In this document: piece by piece, positions 1 through 8,002 of the stretch
Position numbering within the stretch: position 1 is the stretch's first letter
How the letters are laid out: every line of letters starts with the position of its first letter
Assembly (NCBI RefSeq): GCF_009755225.1
Contig: NZ_WQKZ01000001.1
Location: forward strand, 558,001 to 622,000
Direction of reading: 5' to 3'
Source: Hymenobacter ginkgonis
GTDB taxonomy: Bacteria; Bacteroidota; Bacteroidia; Cytophagales; Hymenobacteraceae
DNA length: 64,000 nucleotides
The notes under the pieces: model-generated
The model's input: the letters and a program-made list of their open reading frames with translations, nothing else
What the model was told of the DNA's origin: nothing
Databases searched by the model: none
Translations under genes and position numbers: made by a program

Positions 1-956
1 AGCGCGGCATGGGCTCGGCGGTGGGGCAGGAGCCTAAGGTGCTGCAAACCATTGTGGAGTGGGTGATGGAGGTGGCCACCACGCCCGTTATTGTGAAACT
101 GACGCCTAATATCACGGATATTACCGAGCCCGCCATGGCGGCGCGGCGCGCGGGGGCTAATGCCATCTCCTTGATAAACACTATTCAAAGCATTGTGGGG
201 GTTGATTTGGACCAGTATTCTCCCTACCCCATCGTGGATGGCCAAGGCACCAACGGCGGCTACTGCGGCCCGGCTGTGAAGCCCATCGCCCTCAATATGC
301 TGAAAAATTGCGCGCAGCATCCCCATATCAAGTTGCCCATTTCGGGCATTGGGGGCATCGAAAACTGGCGCGATGCGGTAGAGCACATCTTGCTAGGCGC
401 TAGTTCGGTGCAGGTGTGCACGGCGGCTATGCACTTTGGCTTCGGCATTATCCGCGAGATGGTGAGCGGGCTAGAGCAATACATGGTCGAGAAGGGATTT
501 AACCGAATTGATGACTTTGTGGGTAAAGCCCTACCCAACGTAAAACCCTGGAATGAGCTGAACCTCAAGTATCAAGTAAAGGCCAGCATCAACCCCGACA
601 AGTGCATCGGCTGCCAGCTTTGCTACACCGCCTGCGAAGATGGCGCGCACCAGGCCATCCGTCTGCAAGCTGGCACGCGCACCCCTGCCATCATCGAGGA
701 AAACTGCGTGGGCTGCAATCTTTGTTCGCTGGTTTGCCCAGTGGACGAGTGTATTACGATGCTGCGCACCGATGAGGGCACCCAGCACCTCACCTGGAAT
801 GAGCGCACTGCTGCGCACAACATTCCCACCGAGTTTAACGATGAGCGCGCCGGTGGCCGCCACCATTGGGTACCCGAGCCGCTGGCGGCCTTGGGCAAGG
901 AGCGCCATAAAACGCTGCCTGGCAAAGCCCGGGCTCTGGCCGTAAGTAAGCAATAA
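1..956 (+). CDS. preA: NAD-dependent dihydropyrimidine dehydrogenase subunit PreA, C-terminal part
   Basis: Partial gene, cut by the left window edge; about 317 codons are visible. The first visible residues (RGMGSAVGQ) are the end of the family motif that follows the catalytic Cys, so the active-site Cys should lie just outside. The visible part holds the end of the FMN-binding TIM barrel (GIGGIENW, ASSVQVCTA) and then two 4Fe-4S ferredoxin motifs, CIGCQLCYTAC and CVGCNLCSLVCP. The enzyme reduces uracil and thymine to the dihydro forms with NADH, together with the flavoprotein PreT, which is not in the window. It converges on the xdhC-like gene with a gap of about 20 bp. The family call is firm; the physiological direction is inferred from family knowledge. 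Confidence 0.93.
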   Translation, partial: RGMGSAVGQEPKVLQTIVEWVMEVATTPVIVKLTPNITDITEPAMAARRAGANAISLINTIQSIVGVDLDQYSPYPIVDGQGTNGGYCGPAVKPIALNMLKNCAQHPHIKLPISGIGGIENWRDAVEHILLGASSVQVCTAAMHFGFGIIREMVSGLEQYMVEKGFNRIDDFVGKALPNVKPWNELNLKYQVKASINPDKCIGCQLCYTACEDGAHQAIRLQAGTRTPAIIEENCVGCNLCSLVCPVDECITMLRTDEGTQHLTWNERTAAHNIPTEFNDERAGGRHHWVPEPLAALGKERHKTLPGKARALAVSKQ

Positions 957-977
957 GCGCGCTATTAGCGCAAGTCG

Positions 978-2108
978 CTAAGTAACGACATCAGCCGGCA
1001 CGTGCACCGTGCCGGCCCGTTCGCGCAATGGCCGGCCCTGCCGCCCGCTGCGCTGCGCCTGAATCTCGGCCACAATGCAGAGGGCAATTTCTTCCGGCGT
1101 TTCACTACCCAGGTCGAGGCCAATGGGACTGTGCAGGCGCTCACACAATTGCTCAACCAAAGCTGCGGGCGAAGTGTCTAATTCATCGAGCAAACGCTGG
1201 GCCTTGAGGCGCGGGCCGAGCAAGCCGATGTAGGGCGCGGGGGAGGGGAGGAGCGCGTGCAGCGCGGCCAAGTCGTAGGCGTAGTTGTGGCTAAGTAGTA
1301 CGTGGTAAGCCAGCGGGTCGGGCGTCTGGGTTTCCAGCTCGCGCACGGGCACAATGCGCACCGCAGCCGCCTCGGGGAAACGAAGGGGGGTAGCCAGGTT
1401 GGGGCGGCCATCGACCACCGTAATGTGCCAGCCGAGGGAGGCAGCAAGATGTACCAGCGGCTGGGCATCGTTGCCGGCGCCATACACCACAAGGCGCAGC
1501 GGCGGCGTGAGTACCTCAAGCAGCGCCCGTACTGGGCCCGCAGTAGTCTCAATATCAAGCACCTGCGATTGGCCCTGGGCCAGCGTAGTATGCGCCGCTT
1601 CGGCCAGCGGCACAGCTAGCAGCGGCGTACCGCGCACTACCCCCGTCGCGGAGAGCAGCAGGCGTTGGCCCACAGCGGCTTTCAGGCCAGTAGTATCCGT
1701 CTCAAATACAGTGGCAAGTACAGCCGGCGCGGGGTGCTGGGCAAAGCTGCGCAAGATTTCCAACGGATTAGCCTCGTCTTCAAAGTTTAATGGCTCGAGC
1801 AAAATGCGCACGACGCCCTGGCAACCGGGGCCGAGGCCGTGGCGCGGGTCGTCCTCGTCGCGGGTGTCATAGGTAACAAGCGCAGGCTCGCCCTGGAAAA
1901 TGGCCCGCCGCGCCCGCTGCCGGGCATCGCCTTCGAGGCAGCCACCGCTAATGGCGCCAGTTAATTCGCCGTCTTCGGTCACGAGCATGCGGGCACCGGG
2001 GCGGCGGTAGGCCGAGCCAATGACTTCCACCACCGTGGCGAGGGCGCAGGGGCGCTGAGCGGCGCGGTGCTGGTCGTAGGCAAGGAAAAGGCGTTGGAGT
2101 TCAGTCAT
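978..2108 (-). CDS. XdhC/CoxI family molybdenum-hydroxylase maturation protein
   Basis: 376 aa, full length for the family. The N-terminal XdhC_CoxI domain carries GSAYRRPGARMLV and GAISGGCLEGDAR. The C-terminal XdhC_C Rossmann-like domain begins near residue 205 with LVVYGAGNDAQPLV and TVVDGRP. Family members bind molybdenum cofactor, help sulfurate it and insert it into xanthine-oxidase-type enzymes. The only such enzyme in the window is the Pao-like operon at 8.0-11.9 kb, so this may be its chaperone (PaoD role), although it is encoded about 6 kb away. That link is inference. It stands alone on the minus strand, convergent with preA. Start chosen at the first Met, MTELQRLF. Confidence 0.9.
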   Translation of the reverse strand: MTELQRLFLAYDQHRAAQRPCALATVVEVIGSAYRRPGARMLVTEDGELTGAISGGCLEGDARQRARRAIFQGEPALVTYDTRDEDDPRHGLGPGCQGVVRILLEPLNFEDEANPLEILRSFAQHPAPAVLATVFETDTTGLKAAVGQRLLLSATGVVRGTPLLAVPLAEAAHTTLAQGQSQVLDIETTAGPVRALLEVLTPPLRLVVYGAGNDAQPLVHLAASLGWHITVVDGRPNLATPLRFPEAAAVRIVPVRELETQTPDPLAYHVLLSHNYAYDLAALHALLPSPAPYIGLLGPRLKAQRLLDELDTSPAALVEQLCERLHSPIGLDLGSETPEEIALCIVAEIQAQRSGRQGRPLRERAGTVHVPADVVT

Positions 2109-2220
2109 GAGTAGTTTAGGCTGGCTTTGGCAGTACGCCCGGCGGCGGGGCGGGGTTATAAGAACCGCCTAGTAAGAAATACAGTTTTGCATTGGTGCCC
2201 GGCACCCAACCGGCGACGCG

Positions 2221-2227
2221 TACTTTG
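2221..2227 (+). promoter_or_regulatory. Possible -7 promoter element of the AraC gene
   Basis: TACTTTG resembles the Bacteroidota -7 box TAnnTTTG but is one base short. It ends six bases before the ATG at 2234. If used, transcription would start almost at the ATG and give a leaderless mRNA. No -33 TTG at the proper spacing was found, so support is weak. Confidence 0.3.
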
Positions 2228-2233
2228 CCCTTT

Positions 2234-3103
2234 ATGAGCGCTACTATCCCCGTTTTTCAGCTAGATACCTTTTCCGAGCCCCAGGGAAAGCCGACGGATG
2301 TTTTCTTTCTGGGGCCAAACTCCGCGCCGACTCACCTGCCCATCGACCTGCCGTATCGCAGCGATTATTACAAAATCGGCCTCTGCCTGCGCGGTAGCGC
2401 CCGCCTGAAAGTCAACCTCGAAACCTACGAGGTCGGCCCCAATTCGGTGATGCTGCTCTCACCCTACGTCATCAAGCAGTGGCCGTTTATGTCGGCTGAT
2501 ATGGAAGCGTTGAGCATCTTTTTCACCAAAGAATTTATCGCGGCTAACAGCAGCCTAAACCTCGATACCTTTTCGTTTTTTGAGCGCGATGCCCGGCACG
2601 TTTTTGAGTTGCCCCCGGCGCAGGCCGAGGCCATCGCGGATTTGTTGCGGGCCATCGCGCAGAAATACGACGCACCTCATGCCTACCGGGAGGAAATCCT
2701 GCGGAGCCTCATCCACATTTTGCTGCACGAAGTTGTGCCCATTTACAGCGCGCAGCATGTGTCGTCGAATGCCATCCAGACGCGTAGCCAGCTGATTAGC
2801 GCTGAGTTTAAGAAGTTGGTCAATAGCCACTACGCCACCGAGCGCAGCTTGGCCTTCTATGCCGACAAGCTCTGCATCACCCCCAAACACCTCGCCGAAA
2901 CCGTGAAAGAAACCACCGGCAAGCGCGCCGTAGAGTGGCTCGCCGAGGCTGTGCTGCTGGAAGCCAGCGTACTACTACAAAACCCAGCCCTGACCATCGC
3001 ACAAATTGCGGACACGCTGCACTTTGCCGACCAGTCCACGTTCGGCCGGTTTTTTCGGAACAATACCGGTGTGTCGCCAGCTAGCTACCGGCAGCGATTG
3101 TAG
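2234..3103 (+). CDS. AraC family transcriptional regulator
   Basis: 289 aa from the ATG at 2234 (MSATIPVFQLD). An in-frame upstream ATG at 2192 would add 14 residues that do not look like a domain and would lie upstream of the -7-like TACTTTG, so the later start is preferred. The N-terminal half is a cupin-like sensor (YYKIGLCLRGSARLKV). The last 100 or so residues form the double helix-turn-helix of the AraC family (YADKLCITPKHLAETVKE, then FADQSTFGRFFRNNTGVSPASYR). It precedes the NmrA-like reductase gene in the same direction, and such regulators often control an adjacent reductase. The ligand is unknown. A 37-base-arm inverted repeat separates the two genes, so they are probably not one transcript. 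Confidence 0.92.
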   Translation: MSATIPVFQLDTFSEPQGKPTDVFFLGPNSAPTHLPIDLPYRSDYYKIGLCLRGSARLKVNLETYEVGPNSVMLLSPYVIKQWPFMSADMEALSIFFTKEFIAANSSLNLDTFSFFERDARHVFELPPAQAEAIADLLRAIAQKYDAPHAYREEILRSLIHILLHEVVPIYSAQHVSSNAIQTRSQLISAEFKKLVNSHYATERSLAFYADKLCITPKHLAETVKETTGKRAVEWLAEAVLLEASVLLQNPALTIAQIADTLHFADQSTFGRFFRNNTGVSPASYRQRL

Positions 3104-3131
3104 CGAGGACGACTACCCAATCCTTATTGCG

Positions 3132-3223
3132 CGTCAGGCTGAACTTGTCGAAGCAGCTCTACTACTTCATTCAGGCGCTTTTCAACGAAGTAGTAGAGCT
3201 GCTTCGACAAGTTCAGCCTGACG
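3132..3223. repeat. Long perfect inverted repeat (dispersed intergenic family)
   Basis: Arms at 3132-3168 and 3187-3223 are exact reverse complements (37 bases) around an 18-base loop. The arm contains GGCTGAACTTGTCGAAGCAG, related to repeats at 4331, 29827, 55437 and 63470. RNA from either strand would fold into a very stable hairpin. It lies between the AraC and NmrA-like genes. It could act as a terminator or mRNA stabiliser, or be a palindromic mobile repeat. Confidence 0.9.
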
Positions 3224-3323
3224 TGCTAAGGTCTCTCAACGCTTTCGCCGCTTCCGCTCTTCGGCCCAATCTTCCCGCCCTTTCGCCCTTCCAGGGCGCC
3301 CCGGCCAGCCGGAGCTTTGCCCT

Positions 3324-4217
3324 ATGAAAATCATCGTCACAGGTTCCCTTGGGAACATTAGCAAGCCGCTTGCTACCGAGCTAGTGCAGCAAGGCCACAA
3401 CGTCACGGTCATCAGCAGCCAGCCCGACCGCCGAGCCACCATCGAAGCCCTAGGGGCCACCGCCGCCATTGGCTCAGTCGAAGACGCCGACTTCCTGGCC
3501 GCCACCTTCGCCGGCGCCGATGCCGTGTACGCCATGGTGCCGCCCACCTACCGCGAACTCGATTCGCGGGCGTATTTCCAACGTATTGGTCGTCACTATG
3601 CGCAGGCCATCCAGCAAGCGGGGGTGCAGCGGGTGGTGCAACTCAGCAGCTGGGGCGCCCACCGCGACCACGGCACCGGCGGCATCCTAGGCTCGCACGA
3701 TGTGGAGGAAATCCTGGCGGCGCTGCCGGGCCTCGCGCTCACGCACCTGCGCCCTACGTCCTTCTTCACTAACTATTACGGCTTTGTGGGAATGATAAAA
3801 GGCGCTGGCTTTATGGGTGCCAACTGCGCCGGCAACTACCGGGTGGCGCTGGTGCACCCCAGCGATATTGCCGCCGCGGCCGCCGAAGAGTTGACCAGCC
3901 CCGCCGCCCAGGCCAGCCGCACCATCCGCTATGTAGCCAGCGACGAGCGTACCCAAGACGAAGTAGCACAGGCACTAGGGGCCGCCATCGGCCAGCCCGA
4001 CCTGCGCTGGGTAACCTTCACCGACGAGCAAATGCGCGCCAACCTCATCCAAAACGGCCTACCCCCCAGCACCGCTGCCGATATCGTGGACATCTACGCC
4101 AGCATGAGCAGCGGCACCCTAGCCGAGGACTATGAGCAGCACAAGCCCGCCTTAAGCAAGGTGAAGCTGGAAGATTTCGCCCAGGAGTTCGCGGCTGCTT
4201 TTGGAAGCGGCAGGTAG
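3324..4217 (+). CDS. NmrA-like NAD(P)-binding reductase
   Basis: 297 aa. Atypical short-chain dehydrogenase fold. The N-terminal dinucleotide motif GSLGNISKPL follows strand MKIIVT, and VVQLSSWGAH sits in the position of the SDR central strand. Family members (NmrA, QOR2, azoreductase-like) either reduce quinones or act as redox sensors; no substrate can be assigned. The C-terminal tail (YEQHKPALSKVKLEDFAQEF) matters because a degenerate copy of it occurs at 6591-6668, beyond purE. The gene is preceded by the AraC regulator and followed by a terminator hairpin and a second inverted repeat. Confidence 0.88.
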   Translation: MKIIVTGSLGNISKPLATELVQQGHNVTVISSQPDRRATIEALGATAAIGSVEDADFLAATFAGADAVYAMVPPTYRELDSRAYFQRIGRHYAQAIQQAGVQRVVQLSSWGAHRDHGTGGILGSHDVEEILAALPGLALTHLRPTSFFTNYYGFVGMIKGAGFMGANCAGNYRVALVHPSDIAAAAAEELTSPAAQASRTIRYVASDERTQDEVAQALGAAIGQPDLRWVTFTDEQMRANLIQNGLPPSTAADIVDIYASMSSGTLAEDYEQHKPALSKVKLEDFAQEFAAAFGSGR

Positions 4218-4233
4218 CCGATTCTAAAACTCG

Positions 4234-4269
4234 AAACGCCCCGCATCTACACAGGTGCGGGGCGTTTTT
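4234..4269 (+). terminator. Rho-independent terminator after the NmrA-like gene
   Basis: AAACGCCCCGCA pairs with TGCGGGGCGTTT around a short loop and is followed by more T. GC-rich stem with flanking A and T tracts, 17 bases after the stop codon; can act on both strands. Confidence 0.88.
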
Positions 4270-4330
4270 ATAAAGTCGCTAGGTGCGCTGGCGCAACGCA
4301 AGCAATTCGGAGCGTGTTTTTGTTTTATGA

Positions 4331-4375
4331 AAAACGTCCATCATGCTGAGCTTGTCGAAGCATGATGGACGTTTT
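4331..4375. repeat. Inverted repeat of the CTGAGCTTGTCGAAGCA family
   Basis: Arms AAAACGTCCATCATGCT and its exact reverse complement flank the loop GAGCTTGTCGA. It lies between the convergent NmrA-like and purK genes and can terminate transcription from either side. The loop core GAGCTTGTCGAAGCA also occurs in the repeat at 55437. Confidence 0.88.
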
Positions 4376-4408
4376 CTGATTTAGACAAGTCAGAAACAAG
4401 TCTGGTCC

Positions 4409-5659
4409 CTAGATAGCGTCCTGCCCTGGCAAGCCGAGCAGCCCCGCGGCACGCCGCGCCACGGTTTTGACACTGGCGACATCCGGGCCGGTGATGGTCA
4501 GGTGGCCCATCTTGCGGCCTGGGCGCGCCTGCAACTTGCCGTACAGGTGCAGGTGCGTACCCGGTAGGCTCAACACGGAGTACCAGTCCGGCTCCTGCGG
4601 TTGACCAGCAGCGTCAAACCACACGTCGCCCAGCAGATTGAGCATGATGGCCGGGGAATGCTGGCGCAGCTGGGGCAAGGGCAAGCCCGCCATGGCGTGC
4701 ACCTGCAAGTCAAACTGCGACGCGTCACAGGCGTCTATCGTGTAGTGGCCGCTGTTGTGCGGGCGCGGGGCCATCTCGTTGACTACCAAGTCTCCGTGCG
4801 CGCTGCCGTCGTCTACCACAAAAAACTCGACGCACAGCACCCCGACATAGCCAAGGTGATGCGCGATGGCAATGGCCGCGTCGCGGGCCCTATCGGCCAG
4901 GGCGATGGGCATATTTCCTTCGTAGGCGTGGGTCACGGCCAAAATGCCCCCGACGTGCACGTTGCGCTGCGGGGCGAAGCTGACGACCCGGCCGTCCCAG
5001 CCACGGGCCACCAGCACCGAACACTCGGCGGCGAGCGGCAGCATCTTTTCTAACACGCAGGCCACGCTGCCCAGCTCTGCCCAGGCAGCGGCCAGCTCAC
5101 CGGCGGTTTTGACGCGGATTTGGCCCTTGCCGTCGTAGCCCATGCGGGCAGTTTTCAGGATGCCGGGCAGCAAATCCGCTCGGTCGTCCTGCACGGCCTG
5201 TAGCTGGGCCGGCGTTTCAATCACCGCATAAGGCGCGCAGGTCACCCCCGACACGGCCGCGCAGGCTGCGAAGTGAGCTTTTTCCTCGATGCGGTTTTGG
5301 GCAATGCCCACCACGGCCGCGCCAGGCGCTACGGGTCGGGTTAGCGCCAGCGTTTGCAGGGTCTGGGCCGGCACGTTTTCAAACTCGGTGGTGATAGCTT
5401 GGCACAGGTGGGCCAGCTGTGCCAGCCCGGCCGGGTCGTCGTAGCCGGTCTGGATGTGGTGGTGACTCACCAGCCCAGCTGGGCTTTGCGCGTCGGGCTC
5501 CAGCACGGCGGTGAAGTACCCCAGGCGCTGGGCGGCATGCACAAACATCCGGCCCAATTGGCCGCCTCCTAGTACACCTAGGGTAGCCCGCTGGCCCGCA
5601 ACGTCTACACTGCCTGGGAAAATAGGGGTCATGGCTGTAACGTGACTATCGGCGTTCAT
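4409..5659 (-). CDS. purK: N5-carboxyaminoimidazole ribonucleotide synthase
   Basis: 416 aa ATP-grasp enzyme of de novo purine synthesis. It converts AIR, ATP and bicarbonate to N5-CAIR, which PurE then isomerises. Visible marks are the N-terminal loop [13 protein letters not shown], the ATP-grasp segment [12 protein letters not shown], and [18 protein letters not shown]. The ATG overlaps the purE stop codon (ATGA), which supports the start at 5659 even though it leaves about 25 residues before the usual PurK beginning. The order purE-purK with overlapping ends indicates translational coupling. Confidence 0.97.
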   Translation of the reverse strand: MNADSHVTAMTPIFPGSVDVAGQRATLGVLGGGQLGRMFVHAAQRLGYFTAVLEPDAQSPAGLVSHHHIQTGYDDPAGLAQLAHLCQAITTEFENVPAQTLQTLALTRPVAPGAAVVGIAQNRIEEKAHFAACAAVSGVTCAPYAVIETPAQLQAVQDDRADLLPGILKTARMGYDGKGQIRVKTAGELAAAWAELGSVACVLEKMLPLAAECSVLVARGWDGRVVSFAPQRNVHVGGILAVTHAYEGNMPIALADRARDAAIAIAHHLGYVGVLCVEFFVVDDGSAHGDLVVNEMAPRPHNSGHYTIDACDASQFDLQVHAMAGLPLPQLRQHSPAIMLNLLGDVWFDAAGQPQEPDWYSVLSLPGTHLHLYGKLQARPGRKMGHLTITGPDVASVKTVARRAAGLLGLPGQDAI

Positions 5660-6189
5660 ACGGGCAGCGTCATAGCGCGAGCGGCTTCGGTTTGAGCGGC
5701 GCGAAACGCCAGCAGCTTGGTCGCTAGGTCCGGGTCGTGCAGGGCCAGCAGACTGACCGCGAACAGCGCGGCATTGGCCGCCCCGGCGGTGCCAATTGCA
5801 AATGTGGCCACGGGTATCCCTTTGGGCATCTGCACGATGCTGTGCAGCGAGTCTACCCCCTGCAAGTGGCGACTGGCCACCGGCACCCCCAGCACGGGTA
5901 GCGTGGTTTTGGCGGCCAGCATGCCCGGCAGGTGGGCAGCCCCCCCTGCGCCGGCAATGATAGCCTGCAAGCCGCGCGGGCCGGCTTGCTCGGCATAGGC
6001 AAACAAGTCGTCGGGCATGCGGTGAGCCGATACCACGCGCGCTTCGTGGGCCACGCCAAACTGCATGAGAATCTGCACGGCATGCTGCATGGTGTCCCAG
6101 TCGCTGCTGGAACCCATGACCACGCCAACCAATGGCTTATCTAGGGTGGCGCTGGGGCTAGGGGTATCGGAAGGGGAGGGGGTACTCAT
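5656..6189 (-). CDS. purE: N5-carboxyaminoimidazole ribonucleotide mutase
   Basis: 177 aa, class I PurE. Motifs are [26 protein letters not shown] and [18 protein letters not shown], covering the CAIR-binding site and catalytic His. It interconverts N5-CAIR and CAIR in the cytoplasm. It is the first gene of the purEK pair and its stop overlaps the purK start. No purine riboswitch or recognisable -7 box was found upstream. Confidence 0.97.
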   Translation of the reverse strand: MSTPSPSDTPSPSATLDKPLVGVVMGSSSDWDTMQHAVQILMQFGVAHEARVVSAHRMPDDLFAYAEQAGPRGLQAIIAGAGGAAHLPGMLAAKTTLPVLGVPVASRHLQGVDSLHSIVQMPKGIPVATFAIGTAGAANAALFAVSLLALHDPDLATKLLAFRAAQTEAARAMTLPV

Positions 6190-6590
6190 GGTGAGCCTTA
6201 TCGTAAGGGGCGGGGCAGCCCTAGGTGGTCGAAAAAACGGAATTTTGGACGTAAATGCAGGCTAAAAGCCGCATCCGGCCAGCCGCTACTGAGCTGCGCG
6301 TTGTCCCGTCAGTGAAATGGACATTCGCTTGGGAAGCCATTACCACGGCCACAAATTTACTGTGGCAGCCTAAGTGGCCTCCTAAAATTCGGGGCGAGTC
6401 CTGAAAAATACAGGTTCCAGCCTGGTTAACCTCCAGCGCTGCAGCAGGATTCCGCACCTAAACTCACTGAGTATGTCCGGTCTATCAACGCTTGGTCGAC
6501 TTAGATGGTGGCTACCGGCAGGCTCATCTGGATGAGGCAGGCCAAGCTATAAAGCGTCGGCCTACTAACGGCTAGCATGTGAATTATTAG
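6190..6590. other. Gene-free stretch upstream of purE
   Basis: About 400 bases between purE and the NmrA gene scar. The only open frame (78 codons, minus strand, 6221-6457) has no recognisable domain or start context. No strong hairpin or perfect -7 box for purE was seen. It is probably eroded sequence plus the purE promoter. Confidence 0.5.
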
Positions 6591-6668
6591 GACTACGAGC
6601 AGCACAAGCCCGCCCTAGGTAAGCTAAAGCTAGAAGATTTCGCTCAGGGATTTGTGGCTGCTTTATAA
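6591..6668 (+). pseudogene. Remnant of the NmrA-like gene 3' end
   Basis: Reads DYEQHKPALGKLKLEDFAQG followed by FVAAL and a stop, closely matching the C-terminus of the intact NmrA-like gene ending at 4217 (DYEQHKPALSKVKLEDFAQE, then FAAAF). The codon before it is TAG, and nothing upstream stays open in this frame. It is therefore a truncated, decayed duplicate on the far side of purE-purK. The duplication probably preceded or accompanied insertion or rearrangement of the purEK segment. Confidence 0.8.
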
Positions 6669-6762
6669 GCAGCAATTGGCGAGGAATCTGGGTGCAGTGC
6701 TAGCTGATTGTGGCGCATGGCATAAGCGAATTAGGCAGCTTCGTAGGAGTGGAACTTTGAAT

Positions 6763-6793
6763 AATGTATTTACATTAAATGTATGTACATTTG
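6763..6793 (+). promoter_or_regulatory. Two tandem palindromic operators overlapping a -7 box
   Basis: AATGTATTTACATT (6763-6776) and AAATGTATGTACATTT (6777-6792) are adjacent palindromes with the same half-site, AATGTA/TACATT. The second overlaps TACATTTG (6786-6793), a perfect TAnnTTTG box 62 bases before the flavin oxidoreductase ATG. A dimeric repressor bound here would block the promoter. The regulator is not identified and no candidate gene is adjacent. Confidence 0.7.
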
Positions 6794-6855
6794 TTTTCTA
6801 AAGCAGTAGCTCTAACTTACGCCTTCTCTCCTAAAGCCTACCTTATTTTAATCCG

Positions 6856-7890
6856 ATGGAAGTTGGAATTGATAGTTTCGCCTCGCACCTGCTTCAAAAC
6901 GGGGGCGACCACCTGAGCGGTACCGAGGCTATGCGCCTGCTGCTCGAACGCATTGAGCGGGCTGACCAAGTGGGGCTCGACGTGTTCGGCATCGGTGAGC
7001 ACCACCGGGCCGAATACCTCGACTCGGCCACGGCCGTCATCTTGGCGGCGGCGGCAGCCCGCACCAAGCGCATTCGGCTCACTAGCGCCGTCACGGTGCT
7101 ATCAGCCGCCGATCCAGTGCGTGTATTTCAGGAGTTTGCCACGCTGGATTTGATTTCGCAGGGTAGGGCTGAAATGGTGGTCGGGCGCGGCTCGTCCACC
7201 GAGGCTTTTCCGCTGTTCGGCTTCAGCCTCAATGACTACGACGAGCTATTCAGCGAAAAGCTGGAGCTGCTGCTAACCATCCGCGACCAAGAAAAAGTGC
7301 GTTGGTCGGGCCAGTACAGGCCGGCACTCACCGGCCAGGGGGTGTATCCGCGTCCGGCGCAGGCGAAGCTACCTATTTGGCTAGGGGTAGGCGGCACGCC
7401 CGAGTCGTTTGTGCGGGCTGGCGCGCTCGGTCTGCCCTTGATGGTGGCCATCATCGGCGGCGACACCCACCGCTTCCGGCCGCTGGTAGACCTCTACCGC
7501 GAAGCTGGCCGCCGGGCTGGGCACGCCCCCGAGCAGCTCAAAGTGGGCCTGCACTCGCTGGGCTACGTGGCCCCCACCACTGAAGAAGCAGTGGCCGATT
7601 TTGTGCCTGGCTATATCGACACGTTTAGCAAGCGCGCCCGCGAGCGGGGTGGCAGTGGCCTCACGCGGGCGCACTTCGACGCGCAGGCTGGCCCCCTAGG
7701 TGCCTTGCTAGTAGGCAATCCCGAAGAAGTAGCCACCAAGATTCAGCGGCACAGCGAGGCGCTGGGCGGCATCTCACGGGTGACGTTTCAGATGGACGTG
7801 GCCGTGCTGCCGCACGAAAAAATCCTCCGAGCCACTGAGCTGATTGGTACGCGCATCGCGCCTTTGCTACGCCAAGCCAAGGCTCACTAA
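6856..7890 (+). CDS. LLM-class flavin-dependent oxidoreductase
   Basis: 344 aa luciferase-like monooxygenase (F420/FMN TIM-barrel family). Visible marks are the start MEVGIDSFASHL, GIGEHHRAEYLDSATAV, VSAVT-like strand TSAVTVLSAADPVRVFQ, GRAEMVVGRGSS and LPIWLGVGGTPES. Members use reduced flavin to oxygenate small organic molecules; the substrate cannot be read from sequence. It stands alone behind a palindromic promoter region and ends in front of a 68-base perfect palindrome, so it is probably a single, tightly regulated transcription unit. Confidence 0.9.
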   Translation: MEVGIDSFASHLLQNGGDHLSGTEAMRLLLERIERADQVGLDVFGIGEHHRAEYLDSATAVILAAAAARTKRIRLTSAVTVLSAADPVRVFQEFATLDLISQGRAEMVVGRGSSTEAFPLFGFSLNDYDELFSEKLELLLTIRDQEKVRWSGQYRPALTGQGVYPRPAQAKLPIWLGVGGTPESFVRAGALGLPLMVAIIGGDTHRFRPLVDLYREAGRRAGHAPEQLKVGLHSLGYVAPTTEEAVADFVPGYIDTFSKRARERGGSGLTRAHFDAQAGPLGALLVGNPEEVATKIQRHSEALGGISRVTFQMDVAVLPHEKILRATELIGTRIAPLLRQAKAH

Positions 7891-7929
7891 TTTTCTGAAA
7901 AAGTGAGAGCTACGCAATCAATACCCATC

Positions 7930-7997
7930 AATTGGGTTGAATAGAAAAGCGTCCCGTAACCAATTGGTTACGGGACGCTTTTCTATTCAACCCAATT
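7930..7997. terminator. 68-base perfect palindrome between convergent genes
   Basis: The 34-base halves are exact reverse complements with no spacer; the centre reads CCAATTGG. It ends six bases from the stop of the molybdenum-subunit gene on the other strand. RNA from both directions would form a long hairpin, so a bidirectional terminator is the simplest reading. Confidence 0.9.
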
Positions 7998-8002
7998 CAA
8001 TC

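Noticed and set aside
3132..3223. CRISPR-like repeat
   Set aside because: A single inverted repeat, not regularly spaced direct repeats; no cas genes in the window.
6221..6457. 78-codon minus-strand frame upstream of purE
   Set aside because: No domain, no start context and no conserved-looking composition; lies in a region with decayed sequence.
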